From NCBI RefSeq assembly GCF_001949145.1, contig NW_019091539.1:670879-734878 (forward strand): a stretch of DNA of 64,000 nt. The letters are read 5' to 3'. A model generated the notes under the pieces. The model worked only from the letters and a program-made list of their open reading frames with translations. It was not told the DNA's origin and did no database searches. The position numbers and the translations under genes are program-made. Shown here piece by piece: positions 1 through 12,800 of the stretch (its first letter is position 1; each line of letters begins with the position of its first letter). This DNA comes from Acanthaster planci. Lineage: Eukaryota > Echinodermata > Asteroidea > Valvatida > Acanthasteridae.

Positions 1-1699
1 GACTGGTGGTACAGAAGGTGTCAACCAACTGTCCGTCATCGAATTATCCACAATTTACCCCTCGTTCAGCATCAGACATCTGTCAGAGTGGGACAGAGGC
101 TTTGCGTGGTAGCCATCTTGCAGGACAGAACTTTTGTTCTATACCTACGTAGCACGGGTGCCTATAGGTCCTATAACACTGTTGCCTAAGACCTAATACC
201 AGTATCTGGTGAACAGAACACTATAGTGTCTGCATGGGGCCTAAAGAATGGTGCTTTGGGTCTAAGAAACACTTAATGCAGCCCCACGGTTTTGACGCCC
301 TGTAAACTGCGTTGAAGCCATAATAAAGCAATGACATGACGAGGCAATGTGAAAAATCTCAATTTGACAAATTCTACACAAAAGGACCGAAGGATTTATT
401 GTACATTTGCAATGCCTGTTTCCATTCTTGTCAGTTTATGGCTTCCGCTTATGACTACTCCGTTGCGTCAATACTGCACCATTTACAACCTACGACGTTA
501 TGGTCGTATAACAACACCATCGAGCACAGACAGCAATGGAGGCCTTCAAGACCATTTATAACCCATCCAGCATTACTATGCAGTTTTAAAACGTAATAAG
601 TAATTGGTTGATTAATGGGCGTGTCCTTGTTGGAGCACCGTTTTCAACACTTAGTTTACAGCACACCTAGGTTGATAGCGCATCTTTAAACTCCTTCACT
701 GAAATCTTGACAGAACGATACGGCAACGATAGGACACGTTTCTGAAATATCACATAAAAATTGCACACTCGAACTTCTCCTGGTACCCTTATTAATGGAG
801 TACGAAGTCGCGGCGAACACAGCAACGTATTGAGTACTTGAGAGCCCACTGGACATGTTAGGGAAAATCTGAACCAGCAACAATTACCCGTTGGGGTCGC
901 AAGACGGGGGGGGGAGAAAAATGAAAAAGAAAGTTGGAAAAGGAATGAAAATCACCAATTTGCTTTAAATTACCTCAGATTTGACCTGATTCCATCGTGA
1001 AAGGTCTTTCAGTTTGCTGCTGATTAGTGCTTTGCTCCCTCGGGTATAAATTAAACAGTCCTGCTCCCCTGAAAAAACTGGAAACGCCCATGCAACCCCT
1101 CCGGAATCAGAATAGCGTCAGATAAGTTGGGTAATTATTAATCGAACCAACGTACCAGCTGAAAAACCCCACCTCCTTATGGTATGGGACTAACGAGGTT
1201 GGCTCTGCAGGTCTTTTGCTCTGTGATTAATGGAATTACTTTTGCCATTAAAATGTAGTTCTATACCAGTAAAGCTCTATCCTTCTGTCTAAATGAATTT
1301 CAACACATTCTCGTTTTCAGCATCTGTAAATTCCTATTTTAATCCGTCGAAGCATCATTTTTCAACAGTTATGGTCATAGAATTTTGAACTAGCTATAGT
1401 CTCCTGTACATGATTAATGTAAGTCTGTTTCGGTATTCCTTGTCAAAAAGTTGACAAAACGTGAGAAGACATTTTACATATTAATCCGGCAGTCAGAACA
1501 AGTAAAAAACAGCAGTTTAGAGGATGTGGAAATATTCATCCTGGAAATAAAGGGAAAAATGTACATGGGACGGATTCTCCCCCAGCCCTTTCAGGGTTAA
1601 GAAGGAAGATTACAGATGGTGATCCGCGTAGACTCTATTACCGCCTGACGCACGCGCCGTATGCCGTTTTCTCAATTCGAAGCGAGCGGGCGTTGACGC

Positions 1700-1730
1700 A
1701 TGATATTGTGAATCTGCCGTATTAGGTAAC
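1700..1730. mobile_element. Fragment of the same MITE family, head-to-head with copy 1
   Basis: TGATATTGTGAATCTGCCGTATTAG matches the right terminus of the element and abuts the left terminus of copy 1 across GGTAAC. This makes a 46-base near-perfect palindrome centred at about 1727. Confidence 0.55.
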
Positions 1731-1917
1731 TAATACGGGTGATTCACAATACTGCGCTTCAAAGAGTTTGCGACGCATTGGCCAATCACAACGCGCAAAA
1801 TGTATCAACCTTTTCCAAAGACGCATTGGGTCGATATATTTCATGCATTGCGATTGGCCAACGCGTTGCAAACGCTTGAAGGCGCACTATTGTGAAACGC
1901 CCGTATTGGCCAAAGAG
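1731..1917. mobile_element. MITE-like foldback element, copy 1
   Basis: The ends are inverted: TAATACGGGTGATTCACAAT on the left and ATTGTGAAACGCCCGTATT on the right. The arms continue inward (AGAGTTTGC.. with ..GCAAACGCTTG, TTGGCCAATCACAACGCG with its near complement), so most of the 187 bases are palindromic. A second copy lies at 22918-23094. It has no coding capacity, so it would be non-autonomous. Confidence 0.75.
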
Positions 1918-1982
1918 TAATAATTTATTCAACGCTTGCGTAAAGTACACGCGCACGAGCGTGGTGCCATGTTGGCTTTGGG

Positions 1983-2120
1983 GGCCTGTTTTTCACGCGG
2001 ATCCGGGTCGCGATCAGTGATCTGAGGTTGGTTCACTAACACCAGACCCTGACTTGTGGATAGTGCAAACCAGCTTCAGATCGCTGATCGCGATCCAGAT
2101 CCGCGTGAAACAAACAGGCT
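1983..2120. mobile_element. MITE-like foldback element (about 138 bp)
   Basis: The left end GGCCTGTTTTTCACGCGGAT pairs with the reverse complement of ATCCGCGTGAAACAAACAGG. The arms extend about 45 bases with GATCGCGATCAG-type sequence and few mismatches. There is no open reading frame and the family is not assigned. Confidence 0.65.
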
Positions 2121-5100
2121 CTTTGTTTCCGGTAATTATTCACCGGAACGGTCAGACGCCTCAAAATATAACCTATTCGGAATCGGCCTGATATCAAAGA
2201 TGGCAGACTGCCAAAAATAAGCAGTTAGGCCGCGTTGAAAGGCTGTTACGGACAGAGAATCCAACGTATTTCTCAATTTCCTTGACTTCACGATACCCTA
2301 ATCTTACGGATCATCGGTACAAACACACATGGGACAGATGCAATTCGGTACATCACTTCTATCTACCTCCATGATCACTTTTATTTCTAGCTCGCACCAC
2401 ATTTCCCTCTAGTGCATGATACTAAGCGGATTTTGTCGTATCAACAGAAATTTGCACAGCAAATCTGAAACTTTGATCATATTTTCCTACCTTGATTGAT
2501 TTCCGCGGAAAACTGTTTCAAGACGCTCACATGCAATTTGCGTTCGTGCGAAAAAGAAAACAAGCTTAATGCTTAACTGCAGATCACGTGTCAAATGAGA
2601 GCCAAGGCTGAGTAGTAAAGCAAAAAAAAAAAAGACTTTCACTTTTTTTGCAGCAGAGACAGAAAAAGGAATAGAACACAGCTTTCGGATTCGAGCGGCA
2701 AGTTCCAATGGTACTGGCTGGCTAGGTAGTGCGCAATTAATTCCGGAAACTGGGCCAATTCAATTATCACTCGGCTTGCTATTGATCATCCTGACCCCAA
2801 TGGCGACGGGTGGAGCTTATCAACAAGTGATGTTCTCGGACTTTGCTCATGTCCTCAACGAGGATTAGATATGTCGGCCCCCGGATTCCTAAAAGCAGCG
2901 ATCAATTAGCCCCAGACGATGCCGAGTGTCTGTCTCAGGCAGGAAAGAGGATTAGCTTTTTTTCCTTCGATTATTTGGAATGACAGGGTGCAAATGGCTG
3001 TCATTTGTAAAGCTTGAAGATACGACCTGTAGAGGCAACAAAGGATTAAAGGTTTGATTTTTTGACTTCGTGCTCAGTACCATTCACAGCTAAAACAACA
3101 TTACCTACAGTGGACAAAGAATTTTGAAGTTTCCAAATTCCCCCAAAGTTCTGCAAATAGCATGAGTCCACTTGAAACACTGCAACCGAAAGAGACAACG
3201 GTTTTTGCATTACGCACGATTGACGCAAAGTTTCTTTTTGGTGACATGATCCTTAGAGGTCTTCAAAACTCCACTCACAATAATACTATAGCCCATGTAC
3301 TGATGACGTATCACTATGTTTACCGCAGTATCTGGTGGGATAGAATGGGTGTCTTCGTATGCCACGAGTATATAGAAATGGCGCACATACAAGTTTCATT
3401 TCTTCAAAAGAAAGTGAAAGGTGCAATACGTTTCAAGTTGTCGAGAATAATTCCCCCCTGAAGATTCAAAACCATAGTTACACAAAATATCTGCCCTCTT
3501 GAAATTGAGAAAAACCGTACTCATATGTTTATGATGGCAGTGTATATATACACTGATCACCACCACTCGGTCCTACCAATGTATTGATACCAACCAACAC
3601 TGTGATACACCATCATTACACAGGGTTTGTTTATTCACATTAAGGGTGAGTGAACTAATTCAAAACCCATTGACAAAAGTGTAAAAGCAACAAAGTTCAC
3701 GGCTCTATAATATGCTAACTGATATTATTGGAGTTTCTCAAACAAAAATTAAATTATTGTCCTATCCCTAGTATCCATTTCTTGTCATTTGGGGGTTTAG
3801 CCAGTGACATTTTCAATTATTCTCATTTTAAAACCAAAGTCAGGTTGGACAAATGATAGTTCCCAAACCTGCTCGCAGCCAAGTAGCTTCCCTCTACTTT
3901 CTCGGACACTGCAGCTGAGGACAGTTTTACATCTGTAATTTTACCAACTCTGCCCTCGGATCAAAGCCCCTAAACCAAGGGTGTTGATCCTGGCCCATAT
4001 TTCCACAATCCCTTTATTTCTTGGCCAAAGAATATCTTTTTTTTTTCAAAAGAAACTGTGGGGCACATTTTACGCTGACGAGCTCAGCAGAAATTATTAC
4101 TTGAAATAGTGCACTGAACCCTTAACATAACCGACCTCATCGAGTCAGCAATTGCGACCTCTCACCAAAGGTTTGCGTCCCATCTTTCCGTCACCACGTC
4201 ATATTATAACAAGTTGCAATTAAGGAAAATAACCCATGTCAAATCTTAACAAATAATATTTTAAATGATGGTTTATCCTATATGTACATCATCAAGACAG
4301 CTCTTTGAATTTGATTGAATACTTTCTGGAGAACGGCGCACAGATTTAATTTGGGGAAAAAGAGATGGCTACCAAATAACCGAAGAGCAGGAAGTGACAC
4401 GAGAGATAAAGGGAAACATGACAATTTGGAGTTTTAGAAATGTATTAGTAGGACTTAATCACAATACAAGTAATTGGAACTGGTGATCATGTGGTTTTCG
4501 TAAATAAGTTGTGCATGGGGTAATAGGCCCATTCGTTTTTATTTACAGTTAAGTTTTTATTTAAAATATCATTGGTGTTGCAGAGTTTAGAAGCAGGCCT
4601 ATATAAATTGCTTCATAGACATGAAGAATAGCACGTCGTTGGAAACCCGCAGGCCTATAGGGTCTGAACCTTCTGTCATAGATGAATTTTTGCCAACAAA
4701 TGGCAGGTGGCTCGGAAACTACAACTAAGTCACATTGTGTCACAAAGTCTCGTGCTGTGAACATTAGACTACTACACATTAAATAGAGACACGATCCTCT
4801 ACAATGGAGTAAATGTACACCAACAGTGGGAGATAGTTCTGCATAATTTTGGCCACCCATACAAATAGTACAGGCAATATTAGAGCGGTTTGTAAGCACA
4901 GAGATACTTGAACTTCACGTACTGGGACAATGGCAGACTTGTACCATTCAAACTGCTAGACACTTTACTATGTTTCATCCAGTAGTTTCGGCGGGACCAT
5001 ATGTCAAGCCTTCATTACGGGGCAATTTAGGAGTCGAAACGCACAATACAGAGCAGTCAACCGGACGAGATGTGTGGCAAATGCCATCAAAACACCATTT

Positions 5101-6746
5101 GCATTGCAAATTGTGAAACTGAGGACCCTTAATTGGGATTAAACTGAATCATGCGACGCACCACACCCCGGGGAAACAGGCCGGGACACGCAGCTTAAAC
5201 GCTCCCCCCGGTGCCGGGCATGAACGGTTCAGCGCTACATCATCGGAGCGTGTCCAGGCAAGAAAGCGCGAAGTGCCTCAACATTGCAATGTTGATCAAG
5301 TCGAGCGTTTCATGAGCTGGCTGGAACAAATCAAGCAGTCAATTCCAAGTCATAATTGCCTCCACTGGAAATAAATAAATGTTTGGTAAGCTGGTAATCT
5401 ACCGTGAGACCCGGAGGAATTGATGGAATTCGTAAGTGAGCCGAATAAACATCAATGCCATTCTAAAACTTCCAGCTATCTCGCGATTACTCCTTCCCAA
5501 ACAAGAATTGATTCAAAATCAAGTCTTGAGTCAAGCCTCTAGGTCGAAAATTCACATGGCCGCGAGAGGAGGCATTATTTTCGGCAGAAGACAAACAAAA
5601 ATCTTTGAAAATCTTTAAACACGGATAACGCACTACAGAACTTGGACACGTGGCAGCATGAGACCCATTACACATGCAAGAATTCTGCTTTTATGAATTA
5701 AGCACAACACTAATACGAATTTTTTTCATTAGCCAGTAATTCTGGTTAAAAGGATAGCATTCTAGGCCTAAACTCCCTTCAGATAAAACTTTGATTTTCT
5801 GACGAGTCTCACTTGCTCGCTCTTTCTCCCACTATTTCAAGACTTCCTCATGAGTTCTTTGATATCATAGTTTTACTGCCTAAGGTCACCTTGTTCGTAA
5901 AGAATCCCTCTGACAAGGTGTTCCAGAAGAGGCAACCCAAAATGACTACTTCAATCAATGGCCTTCCCTCAAGAAAACCCGAAACACAATATTCACTTTT
6001 AGCCAAAGAGTCTAGTTACAAAGCTGGCATATTCGAGAGTGTAAGCAATACTTGAACATTATAAACCTCCAAAACTCTGGCATGAAAAGTCGAACCACGT
6101 GATAAAATACTGGGAAACAATCCCATATCACTGCAGTTCATTCTCTTTTGTAATACATCTCTGTGTCGAAGCTTCTGCTGCAGCGATGTAAAATCGATAA
6201 TTATAGTTGTGTCGAAATACTGCCTCAAAGAAAAGCATTTCCCTCCTTATACGCTCGAATTGAAGGCACTTGAGTAAGAGTAATTTATTTGAGAGCGACT
6301 ACCAGCAGTTCTAATTGATAGAGGCGGGGACGTGGCCGGCGCGATTAAAAAGGCGGCACAAAGCCAGACCGAGGCCTATCTTCGAGGCGGCAGGGGAGGG
6401 AAGGTTAATAAACTGTAGGGAGGCAGAGAAGTAACCAAGGACGACCAAGGAATATCTTATGACCGTGGCTGTGAGCTGCACTGGAGCGTGGCGCGGTTCA
6501 AGGAAGGTTGCAGCGAAGTTGAAAAGCAACGGGAGCCACATTAGCAAAATCTATAGATTAATTCAAAGCAAGGGTGGGCAGTGTATAAAGCGAGAAGCTC
6601 TCCTCGTGAACAATAGTTTTGTGGGCATCATACCACATGGCCAGAGTACTGCAAAATCACAGTATTTGTGAGTGAAAGCTGTGAAATTCCAAGCCAAAAG
6701 AATCATCGCGAACAAAGATTGCACACAACCGACACTCGACGCTTAC

Positions 6747-6864
6747 CTTGTCCTGAGGGCAGGAGTGAACGTTGACGTGATGGAAACAACAGTTGTATTG
6801 ATCAGCATTTGACTTATCAGGGCAGCGGGTGCTTTCGCACCATCGTCTCGCCTCCGAGCCCGTC
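6747..6864 (-). CDS. Exon 5: second cysteine-rich segment
   Basis: The acceptor CCGCCAACAG and donor GACAAG|GTAAGC bound 118 bases that accept phase 2 from exon 4 and end in phase 0. The coded stretch includes ARRWCESTRCPDKSNADQ, then a vicinal Cys pair (YNCCFHH) and a further Cys (HSCPQDK). This spacing, C-x4-C-x9-CC-x7-C, is typical of disulfide-bonded extracellular modules. The next exon is not identified and may lie to the left of the window. Confidence 0.65.
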
Positions 6865-9800
6865 CTGTTGGCGGGAAAAAGGAAATGCACAGACCGATTG
6901 TATAACAGTCATGGCGAAGAATATCAAAGGGAAGCATGAATCAAAACGAAAAATATTTAAAGCTCTCGTAAATCTTCTTAGATAACAACAATGTGGAGTA
7001 TACATGTATTTCCCTATAGCAAAAGCAATGACAAATTTCAATCCACTTCCTACGTCGTCTCTGTATTGTCAATGCAGATTAATAAAGCGGATTAATCATT
7101 CCCTTTGGCGTGTAAAAATCACATTGCAATAGGAGTATTGAGGACTACTGGGTTATTAAAATGCCCTTATAAGAACAGCTCGATGAATATGTTTCATACA
7201 CCACTCCCTCTAAATACATATTAGTAGATTAAACTTGACATTTACAATATCCCACTTTCGAAATGTTTATCGTTACGTCAACAATGAATGTGCTTCTAGC
7301 AATTCCTGTGCGGCTGACTCCTCTACCAATTCAAGTATATTTATATCCACAAATAGAACAAGGTGTATATTTCACTGAAAAAATAAAATACAACTGAATT
7401 CGGCAGGACTCTATACATTTTTTTCTAACGTGGACATGTATTCACCGAAAAAAGTAAACGATTATTGGACAAGTGGTACAGGCGAGTCTTGCCAACTGGC
7501 GACCCAATAAAAGCCGTTAAGCATCAAAGAAAGACCAGCTCTTTATAGGCACACCCGACGACCAGAACGGGGGGGGGGGTTCCAAGTTGCAGCTTTGTAT
7601 CCGTCTCCAGCTTAGCCTATTTTTTTTATCCTGACTTTGAAATCTTGAACGCAAGAAGAAGTAACGATACGCCATAAAGAACATCCAACGGAATGATTCC
7701 GACCCAAATGGGAATTTTCTCAGTTTAGTTCGAAATGCTTTTAAGCGATTTCTACGTCAGAGACGACAGGGCGCGTTCAATGCCTCAAGGCGCCTTTCCA
7801 TATACGCGTCAACACTTGCGCCGAGCGTTTTGCATCAGTCATCCGTTTTGCATCCGGGGTGCAATGTTAAAGGAATCGATGTTTGTGTCAGTGAAAGTGA
7901 AACGCATGAACGCATCGTGTACGCAACGCACCAAAAACGTACAGAATTATGGGAAAGGAGCCTTCACCCAACAAACGGGCATTGCCAAGTTTAGAACACA
8001 TGCGACGTGCATGGGATGTGACAACCTAGTTCTCATGGGTTACAATCTTGCCGTGCCATGTTGGTTCCCACTATGCCTTGCCCGATCTAACCCTGGTATT
8101 GTATAATTTAAATACACTGTATACCACTAAGGGTGCGTTCGATTAGCTTCCCTGAGGCTAATCGAACGCTGCAATGTATTCGCCAAGGCATTCTGGGAAA
8201 AAGGTCAAGTCCCCACCACGTCCCATCATGCCCATGCTCGAACAGTCCATCCGTGACGTCATTACACTCGGGCAGCCTCAAGAGACCCGCTCGCCAGCAG
8301 AGGTAGTGGTGGCTGACACCAGAGCGGGCACGAAGATCACGTGATGGCCAAACGAACGCTCTCGTGTAAGTGTGAATTACACGTCTGAGCTAATCGAACG
8401 CACCCTATTTGAGAGATTTAAATGGGGCCTTTAGTCGGTGTCTTTACGCGCGACGCAGATTTATGCGCGCACGACGTGAAGGAGAATATAGGGGCGCGAG
8501 CGTGTGGCTTTTGGCATACGCGTGCGATTCACTTTACGTTTACGTACATTCATCCTGGATAGCCAGTCAACGTCATTTCGAATTCTACACGACCAGGGGC
8601 TAGTAAAGGAACGCGCACACAGCCCATAAAGTCGAAGTTGGGGATGTGATACGGTACCACCACAGTTATGGCTTCCTCTTGGATAAGTCCACCTCATGAG
8701 GGTGCAGTGTCCCAATTCAAGGAAAATTCTCCGCCAGGCGAAGGCGCAAAAAAAGAACCCCTACAGATTCTTTCGAAAAGAGGGGTCTGTTCGGGCCAAG
8801 AAATGGTGGGATTGTGCCAGTATGGCCCGGGATCATCTCTGTAGATTCAGGGGCACCCATCTGGGGGCAATGCAGACAAAAATGTGATTGAAAATTTGTC
8901 AGAAGAGGGATGTCATTTGAAAAATGGCCGCTGAGGAGACTTGGGAACATTGACTTTTTGGGGGTTGAGTTTGTTTTTGAGGATAATTAAAAAATTTCAT
9001 CGGTTAACCTATTAAAAACTGAAAATCAAATGAAATCTGGAGGACCAAACAACACATTGTTTTTTGTTTGAGAGGCCTCAGGGACTTCAATTACCTGCCA
9101 TGGGGCTCCAAACTTGGTTGATTTTTGCGCTATTTTCAATGGAGCTTGAATTGGTTCAGTGCACCCATGAGAGACACAATAAGCCAATAGACCTACAACA
9201 TAATGACGTATCGCGGTGCATTGTGGGTGAAAGGTGGCGATGTTGCAGGAACGCGTGCGTACACGTTATGTGTATTAACGTGTACTATATTGCGTGTGAA
9301 TCGAGAAAAAAAATTTAAATCCCGATTATAGCCAGAAATGGTCCTTGTGAACTGCTGTGTTCCATTGTGTTTATCAAGCACTCAACAAATGCCAGAGCTG
9401 CGGTTTTTTTAACTTCCAAGGGACCGCAAAAGGCGACAGATTTGGAAAAGTTCCGTGAGAAATAAGGCCATCAAAGCGAGGTCCAAGTGGACCAACCTCT
9501 GTATGCAGTCTACATTTTGTAGGCGGAGACAAAACTTACGATGTACCAGATCCAACGATTTTCCCGTGGACAAGTGAGTGGGAGGAGGTTGTTTCCCGGC
9601 AAAATGAACAACGAAGAAGCTTTCCCGCTACTGCAAACCTACAACCACTGCCAATCTTGCAGCCAAACCAAGCTTCAAGTTCGAGTTCAATATGCAAGCG
9701 AGCGGCGGCGAACAACCAGGACCAGTACAAAAGCGGGCTTGTCTCCCGACATGCCCGAGTGTATGCAGGTAAGCCCTATGCATGCTTGGGCTAGCATGCT

Positions 9801-12800
9801 AACCTTGCTAAGTTAAGTTCATCAGCGTTCACAGATGAAATGGAAAAATAGGCAAAGATTTCTATAAGAAGTTAGGCAGTTCTCCTCTGTTGTACCAGTA
9901 AAATCATGAGAAAGAGTTTCGTGTATGAAGTTCCCAAATCATGTCTGAAGAGAAAGGCAGCTTCTTCTTGTTCATTTTGCCGGGAAACCTCCTCCCACTC
10001 ACCTGTCCACGGGAAAATCGTTGGATCCGGTACATGGTAAGTTTTGTCTCCGCCTACAAAATGTAGACTGCATACAGAGGTTGGTCCACTTGGACCTCGC
10101 TTTGATGGCCTTATTTTTCACGGAACTTATCCAAATCTGTCGCCTTTTGCGGTCCCGTGGAAGTTAAAAACACGCAGCTCTGGCGTTCGTTGAGTGCTTG
10201 ATAAACACAGTGGAACACGGCAGTTCACGTGGACCATTTCGGACGATAATCGGGTATTTTTTATTTTTATTTTTTTCGTGTGAGGTCGATACACACGCAA
10301 TACATTACACATAACGTGTCACGTTGATGCGCTCCTGCAACATCCCCACCTTTCACCCACAATGCACCGCGGTAAACACTGCATTACGTCATTATGTTGT
10401 AGAACTATTTAGTATTCCAACAGCGCACGCCCAGACTGAAGCGCGTCTAAGGTCATTCGGGAACAGCAGCACTAGTGCGACTGTCTGCCCGACCAACACA
10501 TCCATACGGTACGCCGACGCACGCGCGTGCCGGGAAAGACCTTGCCCCTTTGAAATACCGAACTGGCTCATTATTCTGTTGCTTTTCAAAGCAAACCCCG
10601 AATGTTGCTAGTATAACATGGTCAGTATCAAGAACGACTTCCACAGTTTTTTGTATACTAGAGGAATATTTCAATGTAAAGGGTAGATAGGATTGCTAGA
10701 CGCACTTATTTTGAGACACATTCTGAATCGCCCGGTCATGTACGCACAGACAATCGAGACTGAGACCTTCAGTTTTCCGCCGGCCTTAGATCAAAGCAAA
10801 CACGGTATCCCGGCAATTAAACATTTCTATACGACCATAGAAGGTTCACAGGGATGCGTAAATACACGGTGCAATTAATAATATACAAGCTCCGCAGAAA
10901 TTAAGGTGCATTAGTCATAGCCATTAATACAATAAGAAAGGACAAAATAGCAAACTAGATCAGACTTGGGAAGGTAGCGCTGTTTTGTTGTGAATAGGCC
11001 TACCTACACTCAATATTATTTGATTCTCAATTTATTATGCCACATTATATTTAGCTGAAGATTTATTCGGCACTATTAGTCGGTAGTTTAGGCTCAACTT
11101 CACTCATGCTTCGCACGACAGGCCCTACAACAGGAATGTTTCCTCAACATTCACTCCGTGGGAAAAACACAATTTAGTATCGTTTTTAGGCGGGACGGAG
11201 TTGATGGATTTTTCCCGTGTAACGCAGCGTAGCGTCAACCATCATTCATTTTTCCAACGACAAACACGAACGACAGCGATGTCTCAGCATAGCTGTATGG
11301 TCTCAGCTCCCAAAGGGTGCTAACCAAATCCGCCTTTTCGGAGAAGCGCAAGACATTCGAGTAAACGTCCCTGCCAGTCTGCTTGGGCGCGAGTTTATCA
11401 GCAATCTCATTACACGAGCGACCATAAAGATGGAGCTCGCCCAACAAGATAGGGCTGTATGTTTACTGGTGCACTTTTCAAACGCGCACATGAAACAGAA
11501 GGACAAAATGAAAGAGGACGCTTGATAAAGAAAGAAATTGGGTGTTACCATCCTTGCTGAGCAGTGGCGTGTCCAGATTTTGAGTGGGAGGGGATTAACT
11601 ACTTGTTTCTGAAAAGACTGTGCATGATATTCATCCGTAAGAGAATTCTCCCACAACCGAGGCAGTGTTAGCGCTTTCAATTCTTGAAAAAAAGAAAAAA
11701 AAAGGGCAACATATCCCCTGGAGTGGGGAAAGTTTACCACCTTGCCCCCTGCTCCTGATCAACCATGTGATGCCGAAAAAAGAGTACAGCGCATACATGC
11801 TACTATCAGATGGAAAAGGTCCACCTTTGCTTGCAGCAGGAAACTAATTTTTGTCAGTTTGGTTCAATTTCCAGGCCTTTTCAATATCCAAAAAACTTAC
11901 AAGGTTTCTGACATCGCTCAAGGCAATCGACGAAAACGGTGTCTGCCCAGCCTCGTTGGTCGATGGAACGTTCACCTCAGTAGAAAATGTTTTCAATCAT
12001 TTATTGCATTTTTCCCAGCAGAGTTAAAAAACCAGAAAATCACAAAACCCTTACCTGTGCTAGATTGCTTCAACCATGCATGAGTTTGCTTCAAGGAAAA
12101 AGGAAGTATCCGAGAGCAGTAAATACGGGGAGCAGTTAGAATAGTACATTGAGTTTTAATTAGGTCCTGTGTTTACACCGATGAAAGACTTATAAAAAGG
12201 GAGAAATCTTAAAAAAGAAAACATAATGCCATTTTCCATCAGAAACCTGAACAGTAAGGGCTCTTGCAGTACTATTTTTCAATGTTTCCCTTTTGACCTT
12301 ATGTTCAATCTATGTTCTATATTTCTGAGGGCATTTATGTGTATATTGTATTTCACACCAATGCAACTTTGCATATTGGTGATCAAAAATGTGATGTCAT
12401 TTCATCCTCGGCGGTAAATCAATGTCACAACATTTCTAGTTTGAAGATGTGACAAAATTTGGTAGATTTTTGCTGTCTCCGAAATTCGTCTTTGTTTATC
12501 TGTTCTTGCTCAACTATACGACAGTAGGCTACGTTCCCAAATAAAGCTTAAGTCATGCACCCTTTAAGAATCAAACTGGCTTCTATCCAAAGGCCCACAT
12601 GTCTCTTGGGTGCAATTTGTGTAATGTGTGAATTTGTGTTGGAATAAACAGGTAGGGACATCCACTCTCTTTCGAATATTGCGCAGCTTTTTTTTCTGTG
12701 AGGTCTGCATTGGCGAAGCAAGAACGCTTTAGAAGAAAAGGATTTAAAAAAAACGCCTAAAGAAAAGCTAGCTTTTGGGATCGAGTCTGCTGGTGACATT

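Larger units (their letters stand above)
1..6746. other. No supported gene; intron or 3' flank of the unidentified minus-strand gene
   Basis: Only short random open frames are present, apart from MITE-like elements at about 1700-1917 and 1983-2120. A stretch at 3046-3228 minus has an acceptor-like TTGCAG and open frame, but no convincing donor and no recognisable product. Confidence 0.5.
9193..10402. repeat. Large inverted repeat: two degenerate THAP-domain gene copies head to head
   Basis: The arms 9193-9621 and 9959-10402 are near-identical inverted copies separated by a spacer of about 337 bases. The outer ends share CTACAACATAATGACGTA and its complement. The inner ends share CCCGGCAAAATGAACAA. 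Each arm carries a broken exon with THAP zinc-finger features (see separate entries). A foldback of this size suggests a transposon-derived insertion or an inverted duplication of a transposase gene fragment. Confidence 0.8.

Noticed and set aside
3046-3228. Minus-strand stretch reading FQVDSCYLQNFGGIWKLQNS as a possible exon
   Set aside because: The acceptor-like TTGCAG is reasonable, but the donor is weak and sequence composition is like the flanking intron.
4561-4899. 112-codon minus-strand open frame as a possible further exon
   Set aside because: Cys content is suggestive, but there is no acceptor/donor pair in the required phase 0 and no family match.
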